Assembly: GCF_910592395.1 (NCBI RefSeq)
Contig: NC_088309.1
Coordinates: 8,498,501-8,562,500, forward strand
DNA from: Lineus longissimus
Lineage: Eukaryota; Nemertea; Pilidiophora; Heteronemertea; Lineidae
Reading direction: 5' to 3'
Length of the DNA: 64,000 nt
Shown: positions 1 to 12,895 of the stretch, one piece after another
Layout: every line of letters begins with the position of its first letter
How positions within the stretch are numbered: the stretch's first letter is position 1
Position numbers and translations under genes: made by a program
The notes under the pieces: model-generated
The model's input: only the letters and a program-made list of their open reading frames with translations
What the model was told of the DNA's origin: nothing
The model's database searches: none

Positions 1-3000
1 GTTTACTCTCAAATGTTACCTGCTGTATTATTTTGTCTTTTCCATGTTCGTCTCGGATTTCCATCTTTTCCTCAACTACGTTGTATCAAATATTCTTAAA
101 GACTTATGAACACTTGATTGTATTGATTCATCATTGTTTTGAACATTTGACGGTATGACTGTACCCCGCCTATACGTGCCAAATTTGCACCTTAAGAGGT
201 CAAACTTTCTTTGACATGCAATTGATATTTGTTATCTTAATGGTTGGAATACTCAGAATACTTTGGGTGGTGATTACCTGTGCTTTTAAACGGATGAGTT
301 ATTAGTTACGATTTTTCATTTCGTTGGAGCGTGAGATGTTTGCAGGTCTACCCCAGGGCCGACAACTCAGTGGACGTGGCCTCCATAATTTAATATGAAG
401 TTCCATGAAGTTTACAGGTTATTGGGTATCTCTGGTAACTTCCGTATAAGTAGAAGCAGGCCTCAACGATTGTGTCGTTTACACTTACAGGTGAGAAATT
501 TATTTGAATCGACAACGCTTCAAGAACGCGTCGATAGGTGCTAATAAAATACACCGTTACACCTATTACCATTTTCCACAATTTGGAAAAAGCTTCGAAA
601 GATTCCCAGCAAAAAAATTCAATATCTTTTTTCGTCCAGAAACCGTTGGATTTTATGGTTTCTAAGCACGTTTGCCGTAAGTTTGTAAGTACAGGATGCA
701 ACTGATGGTTAAAGAGGGAAATGCAGGGGCAAGGGACGCCAGTACGCCAGATGAGCGCCTCTAGGTAGGGTGGCCAAACTTCGCCGAGTTATGGGTCAGG
801 CATTTACTGCTGCGCTGATTCTCGACCTTTATGAATACAAATTTTGAAAAAAGAAAATCGCGAATAGAAGTTGGGGTTTCAGTGTATGCACGAATGGCAC
901 AGCTCTTGCTGATTCGTCGTATTCATCAGAGCAGAAAGCAACAGACTCTTCTTGATGTAATATTTGGATCAGTATAAATGATCAATTTTATTCTGACAGT
1001 AACGGAAGTCCACTAAATACACATGATGTGTCTTGCGAGCTGGGGATGGGGACGAAAAGGTTCTTAAGCAAATACTTCAATACTCAATACTGCTAAATGG
1101 ATTAATCTGGGGATGGAACACTTAACGCTATTGGGAAGAAGTGTTGGCCAGTCAATCGCAAAGAGCACTTCGCAGCCAAGTCAAGCATATTTTTGTATTG
1201 ATGTTGTAGATGTTTACCATGTTAAGAGGCCAAAATGTTGACGTATTCACTCTCTCTTGAAGCTCATCAGGAAGGCTGTGGCCGAGTTCTTCAATTGATA
1301 ATTGGAATACAGATAGTGGCCATGCGCGGCAACGCTGAAGAACAGGGCCAGATCAACTCGGTCAAGGACTTCGGCAGAAGATGAGCACCCCCTTCCCTGC
1401 TAAATACGGGCCTTCATCAGCCTTGCAGTTTCATCAGCGATTTTTTTAAAGCATTTAACTAAGGTCTACGGGTTCTACTCTTAGCATTATTAACTGTGAT
1501 TGTGGTATTTATCAAATCTCTTTTCGTAAAGTTTGATTGAGAATGATTTTCTTACTATTTTGTAAAAAGGATTGTTTTGATTTCTTGTCGTTGCAAATCA
1601 AGCTGATGCCACAGGAAGATCTAGATTTAATTTCATGATATGGAGAGAGGTGAGTGGGCCATCTTATGTTCTACATGTACATACATGATGTACATGAGGC
1701 CGACTCTACGTCATCAGATTTTGAGGAATTTCCTTTTTGGAGAGACATAGATGCGTTCGACCCTGTCACCCAAGTTTTAAATAAACTGAGATTGCAAAAT
1801 TAATGTTATCGTTATAGGTTATTAAGTAATCAACATATTGTGCAGTACGCTACATACATCATCATATCTCTTCGTACAGCAATCTTCAACCGGTTAAGAA
1901 ATTTATTTTTTAACTGGTGTATTATCCCCAGTAATCTCAGAACGTCACGCTTTAGCCTAATTAATGAATCTACCCGACTCCGTGGTCACATATCTATCAT
2001 AAAACTGTCTGCTATCCATGACCTGGACACAACTTAGATCATTCTCATTAATACCCAGTGCATACACCGCAAACTATTAGCTGTCATGAAACATATGACA
2101 GCTTCAGCGTATTTGACATTTTATCAAGATCTACTGTACGACTCTATCAGGAAAAGGCTTACAATCTCGCCAGGCCATCCATCACTTTAACTGACTGCCT
2201 CTAATGAATACTGGCAACCCATTCTCGCTAGCGATACCCTTAGCATCTACCTGCCGGCCGTGTTATGGAATCTGTCAGGGAAATCATGGGATGGACTGTA
2301 TTAATTTCAAAAGGGTCAGACCTTTCCAGGATACATGCTTATCGAGATGATTTGTCTTTTATGGGTAGCAATATTGACCAGGGCTTCTGGAAACAAAGCC
2401 ACACACATTGCCAAATATACTAATATGCATCTGAAGCATGGCTTAGGAAGACCGGTTAAATGGCACATGTCAACCATTTGCAGATTCCTTTTTGGACCCA
2501 TTTCGATTCTGGGCCCCTCAATGGAATTTCAATTAAACGTACTATATTCTGCATCTCGGCCTGCTCATTAGCAATAAGCCAATCAGGACGCTTTATTTGG
2601 GTATCAGCTTCGGTAAAATTCTGCTTTCGAAAAACGCTGAATTCAACAGATCGGAAAAATTGAACGCTTGGCTGTCGTTTGAACCAATAGTTAGAAGCAT
2701 CAGTTAGACACAGAAATACGTCACCGTGTTCGACTCCTTTAGAATTCAGACAATCACATCAGCTGCTAGTCGTGGTCATCCTGTATTTCACCGATGTGAG
2801 CTAGTCACGCCTACCACCAACATAGCCGCGGAGGTTTGACGGACCGTAATACGTCGCCCTTTTTCAATCACAGATAAGATATCAACCAAGTTTATAAAAA
2901 CAATCAGAGATTTGGATAAGAAAGGTAAGAGGGATTGGGAACGGAAGCTAGACGTGATCAACTGCCGGCGTATTAGTATTGGTTCCGTCCATGGGGTGCC

Positions 3001-5540
3001 TGGCCAACTAATCAAGTGCACGGTTACTGTTGACAAGAGGTGGTGCAAACAGTTTTTTCCCCCTTGACCTTTCGTGCATAACAAAAAAGAATGACGTCAA
3101 AAGCAAGCCACTTTTTCTAACTCGTGCACTATAAGATACATGTGTATATCTATTCTTGCAGAGAGGGATAAGGATCGTACTGTTGATGTATTGTCATGGA
3201 AGGTTGAAAAAGTTTTAATTTACACCTTGAAACCAGCATCAGTTAGCGTTACCATAAAAAAAACATGTGAACGAAGTGAAAAAAATTAGAACGTACACGA
3301 CCTATGTCCGACCGATGAGAATCATGCATCAAGATCACGTGCTTTGCATGAGATCGGTACAGGCAGTCTCGCTTAATGAGATCAGTCACCAGATTTGTCA
3401 TTTACATGTATCACTGTGATTTATCGGGAAAAAAAGGTTTGTGTATCCTTCTCAACGGTATTTATTTCATGCAACACGAGCAGCACTCCACAATTTACAC
3501 TTCTCTCCAGCTACCTCACCAGTGCCATTTTGAATACCAATGCACGGCATTTAGTTTTATTTACGCTCACTTGAGAGAGTAAATGGGTCCAAGCGAAAAG
3601 AATCTTATTTATGGCTCATTTAAAAGCACTAAATATCCGGCCTGCCGTTTGCTGGACTAACATGCTTCCCAAAGTGGTCTTTTAGGAAGAATTTTCAATT
3701 AGAAACGATATCAATGGGTTTCCCAGTTGGTCACCACAGAAATAAACAAATGGTTATATGCAAGCTAACACTAATTAGTTATGGCAGCAGTTTGGCAATG
3801 GAATGTATTCGTAAAGGCGCCATTAGTGTCCAATAAAGCGCTAACCACAAAGCTCGTGTAGCGGGATGCTGGCTATCATACCCTACCACTGAACACGAAG
3901 AGCTATTAAGAGACACTCTATTACCACGTTGGAAATAAATCAACCGTCCCAGGACACATACCAAAATGATGTACATTGTCTCACGTACAATTCACATGAC
4001 TCGGCGTACTACCGATATTAATCGAGGCTGAAGTGATCCAGCCATCAAACACTGGTCATAGGTTACACTAGTCTTCTTATTGAGATGTATCGCTGATGCT
4101 GGTGCAGGACACCGTACGTATTTCTTTTCGCAGGTGGTACATTTTGGAGAGAATAAAATCACATCACTTTTAACCGCATGATAGCTCTGTCACGGGTTCA
4201 CAATACGGAAAGAAATCTATGGACTAAAGGATCGAATCTCGATAGTGTTGCGCAGATTATTTTGAACACAATCGAAGAACTCTCAAGGAGCTTACGGGAT
4301 ATCAGCGAAATTGAGAGAAACTGACAACCTGTGCCATTCACATTATGCGCAGAAATAGGTCCCACCGGATCCGTTGATAAAAAACTGAATCCTGCACGTA
4401 TTTTTAAATTCTTGTATCTGTAATAAAACTAAAACTAGACAATGGTTGCTGAATAATATATAAAATGGTTTGCCAATATGTCCAAGTAGGAGGACATTCT
4501 GTAACAAGCGTTTATCTCCATTATGCAGCATTTATCAAAATCAGATAAAGTGATCTGTTTCGGTTCAGTTCATGATCAAGCACGCATGGGAAACATTAAG
4601 TTACATTACAATAACAATATAACCCACTGAACAAATTTATGCCAGTTTTATTGGTATCGTCTGATGAGTATTATCAATCAAAAGGAATTAACGGTAAAAA
4701 AATTCAATTTCTTCTCTTTAGGGAACATGGAAAGTCTTTTGATACTATGGATTTAAAACTAATACGCAGTGTTAATTGTTGCATGTAATAAAAAGCAACA
4801 TTCAAACCCAAATTGTTCCTCATTATGCATGAGCGTGCATCTGAATGTACATGGCCCGTCCCATAAGATCGCGTTGATATTGCGGCGTCACAGAGTCAGA
4901 TTTTGGTATCGGGTGTGAATCATGAAATTGACAACCGTGAACTTCGACTGAATCCTATCAGAAAATCGCATAAATATTCGATATCAAATAAGTGCTGAAT
5001 TGGGTATTTAATGGTTCGGGGGCTCGCGAAGCCAAACGATTTTATCACAGTTCGATCTCGTAACTTATGTCGTGTTTTTCATGCATATATACAATTATTT
5101 CCCCGGTTACCACTTCAAAAAAATGTATTCACTTCGATTTGTCATTCATTCATGTGCCTCTATTTAAAAATCGAATTTAACATTAATTAATCGTTTATAT
5201 ATTGCTTTTGGTAGTAAAAATAACCGCTTCGAAGATGCCACAGTATCTTAACCGGGCCATATACTAAACCCATCCAAAGTATTTTTTGTTGCATTACATG
5301 TACATATATTAACAGCATAATGGCAACAGCCTGAACGGCTGTCTCATCAGAACAATTTGGCTGATGGCACGCTAGTGGCAAGAGTTATCCATGGAGATAT
5401 TTCCCATAAAACATGTTTCATACACCAAACCACATATCGATGATCCACGATAAAATGGAAACTATTTCACATTCCTGTTTCTAGAAAAACGTCAACATCA
5501 TTTGAAAATATCAATAATAACAATAATAATAATATAAATG
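1..5540. other. gene-free stretch
   Basis: I see no recognisable coding exon, RNA gene or complete mobile element here. The reading frames present are short, lack family motifs and are what AT-rich non-coding DNA produces by chance. A few TACATGTA-type palindromes occur (for example near 1674 and 5297). Confidence 0.6.
5512..5538. repeat. short AAT microsatellite
   Basis: An imperfect run of AAT triplets lies directly before the 62-bp satellite array. Confidence 0.7.
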
Positions 5541-5750
5541 TCTTTTAACATGAATGAAAGAAACCATGTCAATTCTTCCTCAAAAGCAAAGAAAGGCAGT
5601 CGAATCTTCCTACGAATGAAAGAAATCATGTCAATTCTTCCTCAAAATCAAAGAGAGGCAGTCGAATCTTCCTATGTATGAAAGAAATCATGTCAATTCT
5701 TCCTCAAAAGCAAAGAACGGCATTCGGTTCTTCCTATGAATGAAAGAAAT

Positions 5751-6370
5751 CATATCAATTCTTCCACAAAAGCAAAGAAAGGAAGTTATTTCTTCCTATA
5801 AATGAAAGATAGCATGTCAATTCTTCCTCAAAAGCAAAACAAATCATTCGATTCTTCCTATAAATGAAAGAAATCATGTCAATTCTTCCTCAAAAGCAAA
5901 GAAAGGCATTCGGTTCTTCCTATAAATGAAAGAAATCACATCAATTCTTCCTCAAAAGCAAAGAAAGGCGGTCGTTTATTCCTATGAATGAAAGAAATCA
6001 TATCAGTTCTTCCTCAAAAGCAAAGAAAGGCAGTCGTTTCTTCCTATAAATGAAACAAATCATATCAATTCTTCCACAAAAGCAAAGAAAGGAAGTTATT
6101 TCTTCCTATAAATGAAAGATAGCATGTCAATTCTTCCTCAAAAGCAAAACAAATCATTCGATTCTTCCTATAAATGAAAGAAATCATGTCAATTCTTCCT
6201 CAAAAGCAAAGAAAGGCATTCGGTTCTTCCTATAAATGAAAGAAATCACATCAATTCTTCCTCAAAAGCAAAGAAAGGCGGTCGTTTATTCCTATGAATG
6301 AAAGAAATCATATCAGTTCTTCCTCAAAAGCAAAGAAAGCCCGTCGTTTCTTCCTATAAATGAAAGATAT
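5751..6370. repeat. 310-bp higher-order repeat, two tandem copies
   Basis: Positions 5751-6060 and 6061-6370 are nearly identical. They share rare variants that other units lack: CTTCCACAAAAG, GGAAGTTATTTC, AAAACAAATCATTCG and GATAGCATG. The period is exactly 310 bp, five 62-bp units. This is a segmental duplication inside the satellite. Confidence 0.85.
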
Positions 6371-6579
6371 CATGTCAATTCTTCCTCAAAAGCAAAGAAA
6401 GGCATTCGGTTCTTCCTATAAATGAAAGAAATCATGTCATTTCTTTCTCAAAATCAAAGAAAGGCAGTCGGTTCTTCCTATGAATGAACGAAATGATGTC
6501 AATTCTTCCTCAAAATGAAAGAAAGGCATTCGGTTCTTCCTATAAATGAAAGAAATCATGTCAATTCTTCCTCAGGAGC

Positions 6580-7740
6580 AAAGAAAGGCATTCAGTTCTT
6601 CCCATTAATGAAAGAAGTCATGTCAATTCTTCCTTAGGAGCAAAGAAAGGCATTCAGTTCTTCCCATAAATGAAAGAAATCATGTTAGTTCTTCCTCAAA
6701 TGGAAAGAAAGGCAGTCGGCTCTTCCTATAAATGAAAGAAATCATGTCAATTCTTCCTCAAAAGCAAAGAGAGGCAGTGGTTTATTCAAATAAATGAAAG
6801 AGATCACGCCAATTCTTCCTCAAAAGCAAAGAAAGGTCGTTTCTTCCTATGACTGAAAGAAATAATGTCATTTCTTCCTCAAAAGCAAGTAAAACGCAGT
6901 CTAATCTTCCCATGAATGGAAAAAAAAGTCAATTCTTCCTCAAAAGCAAAGAGAGGCAGTCGTTTCTTCCTATGAATGAAAGAAATCATGTCAATTCTTC
7001 CTCAAAAGCAAAGAAAGGCCTTCGACTTTTCCTATAAATGAAAGAAATCATGTCATTTCTTCCTTAAATGCAAAGAAAGGCAGTCATTTCTTCCTATGAA
7101 TGAAAGAAATCATGTAAATTCTTCCTCAAAAGCAAAGAAAGGCAGTCGAATCTTCCTATGAATGAAAGAAACGACATCAATTCTTCCTCAAAAGCAAAGA
7201 AATGCAGTCGTTTCTTCCTATTAATGAAAGAAATCATGTCAATTCTTCCTCAAAAGCAAACAAAAGTCATTCGGTTCTTCCTATAAATGAAAGAAATCAT
7301 ATCAATTCTTCCTCAAAAGCAAAGAAAGGCGGTCGTTTCTTCCTATAAATGAAAGATATCATGTCAATTCTTCCTCAAAAGCAAACAAAAGTCATTCGGT
7401 TCTGCCTATTAATGAAAGAAATCATATCAGTTCTTCCTCAAAAGCAAAGAAAGGCGGTCATTTATTCCTATGAATGAAAGAAATCATGTCAATTCTCTTA
7501 CTCAGGAGCAAAGAAAGGCATTTGGTTCTTCCGATAAATGAAAGAAATCATGTCAATTCTTCCTTAGGAGCAAAGAAAGGCATTCAGTTCTTCCCATAAA
7601 TGAAAGAAATCATGTCATTTCTTCCTCAAAAGGAAAGAAAGGCAGTCGGCTCTTCCTATAAATGAAAGAAATTATGTCAATTCTTCCTCAAAAGCAAAGA
7701 GAGGCAGTGCTTTATTCAAATAAATGAAAGAGATCATGTC
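6580..7740. repeat. 930-bp long-period repeat inside the satellite
   Basis: A block with diagnostic variants (TTAGGAGCAAAG, CAGTTCTTCCCATAAATG, CGGCTCTTCCTATAAATG, TTTATTCAAATAAATG) occurs before 6800 and again before 7730. The TTTATTCAAATAAATG variant is at 6781 and 7711, 930 bp apart, which is fifteen units. A third partial version follows at about 7820-7975. Confidence 0.7.
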
Positions 7741-10256
7741 ATTTCTTCCCCAAAAGCAAAGAAAGGCAGTCGTTTCTTCCTATCAATGAAAGAAATCATG
7801 TCGATTCTTCCTCAAAAGGAAAGAAAGGCATTTGGTTCTTCCGATAAATGAAAGAAATCATGTCAATTCTTCCTCAGGAGCAAAGAAAGGCATTCAGTTC
7901 TTCCCAAAAATGAAAGAAATCATGTCAGTTCTTCTTCAAAAGGAAAGAAAGGCAGTCGGCTCTTCCTATAAATAAAAGAAATCATGTCAATTCTTCCTCA
8001 AAAGCTAAGAAAGGCAGTCGAGTCTTCCTATGAATGAAAGAAACGATATCAATTCTTCCTCAAAAGCAAAGAAAGGCAGTCGTTTCTTCCTATAAATGAA
8101 AGATATCATGTCAATTCTTCCTCAAAAGCAAAGAAAGGCATTCGGTTCTGCCTATTAATGAAAGAACTCATATCAATTCTTCCTCAAAAGCAAAGAAAGG
8201 CGGTCGTTTCTTCCTATGAATGAAAGAAATCATATCAATTCTTTCCTAAAAGCAAAGAAAGGCAGTCGTTTCTTCCTATAAATGAAAGATATCATGTCAG
8301 TTCTACCTCAAAATCAAAGAGAGGCAGTGGTTTCTTCCAATAAATGAAAGAGATCATATCAATTCTTCCTCAAAAGCAAAGAAAGGCGGTCGTTTCTTCC
8401 TATCAATGAACAAAATCATGTTAATTCTTCCTCAAAAGCAAAGAAAGGCAGTCGAATCTTCCTATGAATGAAAAAAACGATATCAATTCTTCCTCAAAAG
8501 CAAAGAAATGCAGTCGTTTCTTCCTATTAATGAAAGAAATCATGTCAATTCTTCCTCGAAAGGAATGAAAGGCCGTCGAATCTTAAAGAAATGATATCAA
8601 TTCTTCCTCAAAAGCAAAGAAAGGCAGTCGAATCTTCCTATGAATGAAAGAAATCATGTCAATTCTTCCTCAAAAGCAAGGAAAGGCCGTCGAATCTTCC
8701 TATGAATGAAAGAAATGATATCAATTCTTCCTCAAAAGCAAAGAAAGGCAGTCTAATCTTCCAATGAATGAAAGAAATGATATCAATTCTTCCTCAAAAG
8801 CAAAGAAAGGCAGTCGTTTCTGCCTAGAAATGAAAGAAATCATGTCAATTCTTCCTCAAAAGCAAAGAAAGGCAGTCGAATCTTCCTATAAATGAAAGAA
8901 ATCATATCAATTCTTCCTCAAAAGCAAAGAAAGGCAGTCGAATCTTCCTATGAATGAAAGAAATGATGTCAATTCTTCCTCAAAAGCAAAGAAAGGCAGT
9001 CGAATCTTCCTATCGATGAAAGAAATCATGTCATTTTTTCCTCAATAGCAAAGAAAGGCGTCGTTTCTTCCTATAAATGAAAGATATCATGTCAATTCTT
9101 CCTCAATAGCAAAGAAAGGCATTCGGTTCTTCCTATGAATGAAAGAAATCATGTCAATTCTTCCTCAAAAGCAAAGAAAGGCATTCGGTTCTCCCTATGA
9201 ATGAAAGAAATCATGTCAATTCTTCCTCAATAGCAAAGAAAGGCGTCGTTTCTTCCTATAAATGAAAGATATCATGTCAATTCTTCCTCAAAAGCAAAGA
9301 AAGGCATTCGGTTCTTCCTATGAATGAAAGAAATCATGTCAATTCTTCCTCAAAAGCAAAGAAAGGCATTCGGTTCTTCTATAAATGAAAGAAATCATGT
9401 CATTTCTTCCTCAAAAGCAAAGAAAGGCAGTCATTTCTTCCTATGAATGAAAGAAATCATGTCAATTCTTCCTCAAGAGCATAGAAAGGCAGTCGAATCT
9501 TCCTATGAATGAAAGAAATCATGTCAATTCTTCCTCAAAAGCAAAGAAAGGCATTCGGTTCTTCCTATGAATGAAAGAAATCATGTCAATTCTTCCTCAA
9601 AAGCAAAGAAAGGCCTTCGGTTCTTACTATAAATGATAGAAATCATGTCATTTCTTCCTCAAAAGCAAAGAAAGGCACTCGATTCTTCCTATGAATGAAA
9701 GAAATCATGTAAATTCTTCCTCAAAAGCAAAGAAAGGCAGTCGGTTCTTCTATAAATGAAAGAAATCATGTCATTTCTTCCTCAAAAGCAAAGAAAGGCC
9801 TTCGGTTCTTACTATAAATGATAGATATCATGTAAATTCATCCTCAAAATCAAAGAAGGGCACTCGATTCTTCTTATGAATGAAAGAAATCATGTAAATT
9901 CTTCCTCAAAAGCAAAGAAAGGCAGTCGGTTCTTCTATAAATGAAAGAAATCATGTCAATTCTTCCTCAAAAGCAAAGAAAGGCAGTCGGTTCTTCTATA
10001 AATGAAAGAAATCATGTCAATTCTTCCTCAAAAGCAAAGAATGGCAGTCATTTCTTCCTATGAATGAAAGAAATCATGTCAATTCTTCCTCAAAAGCAAA
10101 GAAAGGCAGTCGAATCTTCCTATGAATGAAATAAATCATGTCAATTCTTCCTCAAAAGCAAAGAAAGGCAGTCGGTTCTTCTATAAATGAAAGAAATCAT
10201 ATCAATTCTTCCTCAAAAGCAAAGAAATTCATTTGGTTCTTCCCATAAATGAAAGT

Positions 10257-12893
10257 CTTGACATCCACTGTTCACCAACCAATACCTGTCTTTCTCAGTA
10301 AAGTAATTTTCGGACCAGCCATTAAGGATAATGCTTTGTACTAGAAGATATAACCTAATATTCTGAATAACTCTCACTTTGTCGAATTTATTCTATGATC
10401 CTTTTCACTGAAACTGGAGGCAATCTTCCCACCCCCGATCGTGAGCTTCCTCACCATCCGGCACCGATGACAGCCCTATAATGGTGAAGATCGTGCTTTA
10501 TTAGTTCCTTCATTATTAAAGTTAGCTACGTAAAAGTTGCGCCGAAAGGCGACATATTTCAAACAGAAGCTAATAGAAGTGCCTTTGGTGATAAAAGCAG
10601 CAGGATCGTAATCGAAAATTATTAATGTAATGTCTAATGCTTAGTCTATTAGAGTACTGATTTATTAGCTTTGTGTCCTTGTTCTGTCATTATCTTTTAC
10701 TGTTATGTATCAGAAGCCCCTGAGCCCATGACGAAAATGGGCTTGGGTGAATAAATCTGTCCGTTCTTCACTCTATCCTGAAGGTGTAGCACATCAGGAA
10801 GGAAGGCTTACATGTACCATTGCCAAAACCTTCGTGGTTGATTAAAAAATGTAGGTGCATGGTTTAGCATGGCTTAATTTAACGCAATTCATTCCCTAGT
10901 CCTTTCATCTATGATATAGGGCATATAGTCATACGCCGACTGGCTTTTATTTTTTATTTTACTGAACGCGTGATGCGCAAGTTTGAGGGATATCTCAATG
11001 TGTAGTCTTGCCAGCGATTCCATCTTTCCCACACGATGAAATCGATAAATGTAATTTAGAATGACATTTTCGATTTTACTTTCAAGACAGATTCAGTATG
11101 AAAATAACTGGTTCGACCCGTTGAAACTCGTTTCTAGTTTATCGCTGTCACTACTCGCATTCGAAACTAAAGAAAATTGCTTGGACGCACGGAAGAAGAA
11201 CTGCCACATGATATTTGCTATTTCTGCCAACTCTGTACGACGTCCTTAATTAGAACAACATGACGTATTTTGTATTCTACTAGATTTGGTTCAATTCGAT
11301 TCAACGTATTCAGCCACAACCGCCTTTCAAAAGAACTAATCAGTAGTATAGAACCGGATCTTGTAGAAGACGAAATACGCCTATAATCCAGTGTCCCGGT
11401 TGGCTAAAAATGGTCCCCCCCCAGTCCTTTGTCAACTAAGGGCAGTGTATATATTTGACACGACTGTTGCGTATTGCCATGGGAATGACACGCGCAGGTC
11501 TCATTTATCAGTCTGGTCACACGTACTATATATAACATTTACAATCAGAAATACTGTATGGCACAGTTCTGCGACAGGATGTTCTTGAAATGAAAAGAAA
11601 TGCAATTGCTATCTTCTCCAAGCAATTAATTGCGGACAATTTGTCTATTAATGGTGTCGAGTTTTGGGGTTTTTTTCTCATTAGAGGTTTTTTGCTCATT
11701 TATATTTCAATAACTGGTCTATTAGGCAACTTCCACAAGAGAAAGAAGTCCCACTGTGGAAAACGGCAATTGCTTATCTCAAATTGAAGGCACTAGCAGA
11801 CTAGGTTACAAATCTAACCAGCAATATGATGTGACTGGCTTATCACTGCGGCAGGTTTCTCGACCGATATCAAGATATTCACAAAATTTATTTCAGTCTA
11901 ATGCAATCAAACTGCTCTTAGCATTAAACGATTTCATGAATACAAAATTGCGTTCTGGCGCCTGCAGCTGGTGTCCGCAGTCTCTTCTATAATCCTCTCG
12001 AAATGCACAGGTTTTGCATGGGTTGTTGTTTCGGCGGTGTATGGAGATGATATCATATTTGTCTGTTAAACCAAATCGATTTCCCTCATTTTGGAAAATA
12101 TCGATAGCTCAACTTCTGCACAACTACGTACAAAGGAATTGTACGACATTGCCATGAGGGGCGGTTAAGTATCGCCTTTGAGCATTGGCCACAAAGGCCA
12201 ATTCCGTTGAATACATGAGCACAAATTCCATATCAGGTTATTGGTAGATTACCAATAACTTAAAATTTGTGATATCACCAATGCCTTAACTAATCGCCTT
12301 TTGCCCAAAACACGCAACCGACTTAGCATACTGTTCGACCAATGTCGATCAGCCTCAATCTCGTTCAAAAACAGCCTTCGATTGCAAGATCTCATTCCAA
12401 GATGTAAGTTTTGCTAAAGTAGATGTTCGAAATTTATTGAATTCGCTGCCATCAAATCCTATTATCGATGACATGGGACGAATATTGTCTGCCAGAGAAG
12501 CCGTTATGGAGCGAAGGTATCTGTCGGGGTGACTCGTAATATAGATTGTGATTGATTTCATCGTCTTGACTTATTTCTAATAAAAACATTGCTGAGAAAA
12601 AAAGAATGAGCTCGAATGACTTTTGGGAGTTCTCTCGTGTAAATGATTTAGATGCTGCATATGTGAGTGTGTCGACAGCGGTTTTAATCATACTTAGGAA
12701 TATTGTAAACCGCAGACATATCCATATTGCGCCACGAGGCATCATTAGGGGAGAAATACGAAAGAATGGAAAATACGGAACTCGTCGTAATAATTGAGTA
12801 ACGGTACGTAAAGAATAGCTCCGTTCGGGTTTAAAACTATCGTAGTTGAACGACATCGTGTATTTTTAAAAATCCTATGCGTCTAAAGCCTGG
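10257..12893. other. gene-free stretch
   Basis: No supported exon. The reading frames at 11061-11992 (plus) and 12355-12856 (minus) show no family motif or splice context that I recognise. A possible retroelement 3' tail is listed separately. Confidence 0.5.
10700..10765 (+). repeat. possible non-LTR retroelement 3' tail
   Basis: A short hairpin, AGCCCAT at 10723-10729 pairing with ATGGGCT at 10737-10743, is followed by TGGGTGAATAAATC. A terminal hairpin followed by an AATAAA-rich tail is a common 3' end of CR1/L2-like non-LTR elements. No reverse-transcriptase fragment is visible next to it, so the call is tentative. Confidence 0.25.
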
Positions 12894-12895
12894 TC

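Larger units (their letters stand above)
5541..10256. repeat. 62-bp tandem satellite/minisatellite array (about 76 copies)
   Basis: The stretch is one uninterrupted head-to-tail array. Each unit reads roughly TGAATGAAAGAAATCATGTC, then AATTCTTCCTCAAAAGCAAA, then GAAAGGCAGTCGAATCTTCC, then TA, which is 62 bp. Some units are 60-61 bp after losing a C or A near the end (GTTCTTCTATAAATG forms at 9375-10190). About 4.7 kb divided by 62 gives about 76 units. Variant positions recur: AAATCA/AAACGA, CAATT/CATTT, and GGCAGTCG/GGCATTCGG/GGCGGTCG. Units in the right third are more alike than those on the left. Because 62 is not a multiple of 3, no long frame persists, and the 62-aa frame at 6849-7037 is a by-product. 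The unit has no recognised transposon feature. Confidence 0.97.

Noticed and set aside
2830-3066. Plus-strand frame with TKFIKTIRDLDKKGKRDWER
   Set aside because: It is lysine-rich and about 75 codons, but has no start, splice support or family match.
6849-7037. 62-aa frame inside the satellite (MTERNNVISSSK...)
   Set aside because: It is produced by three 62-bp units read in succession. The unit length is not a multiple of three and other units are closed.
12452-12856. 134-aa minus-strand frame (MSFNYDSFKPERSY...)
   Set aside because: It is the longest frame in the left part, but shows no motif and no splice or start context.
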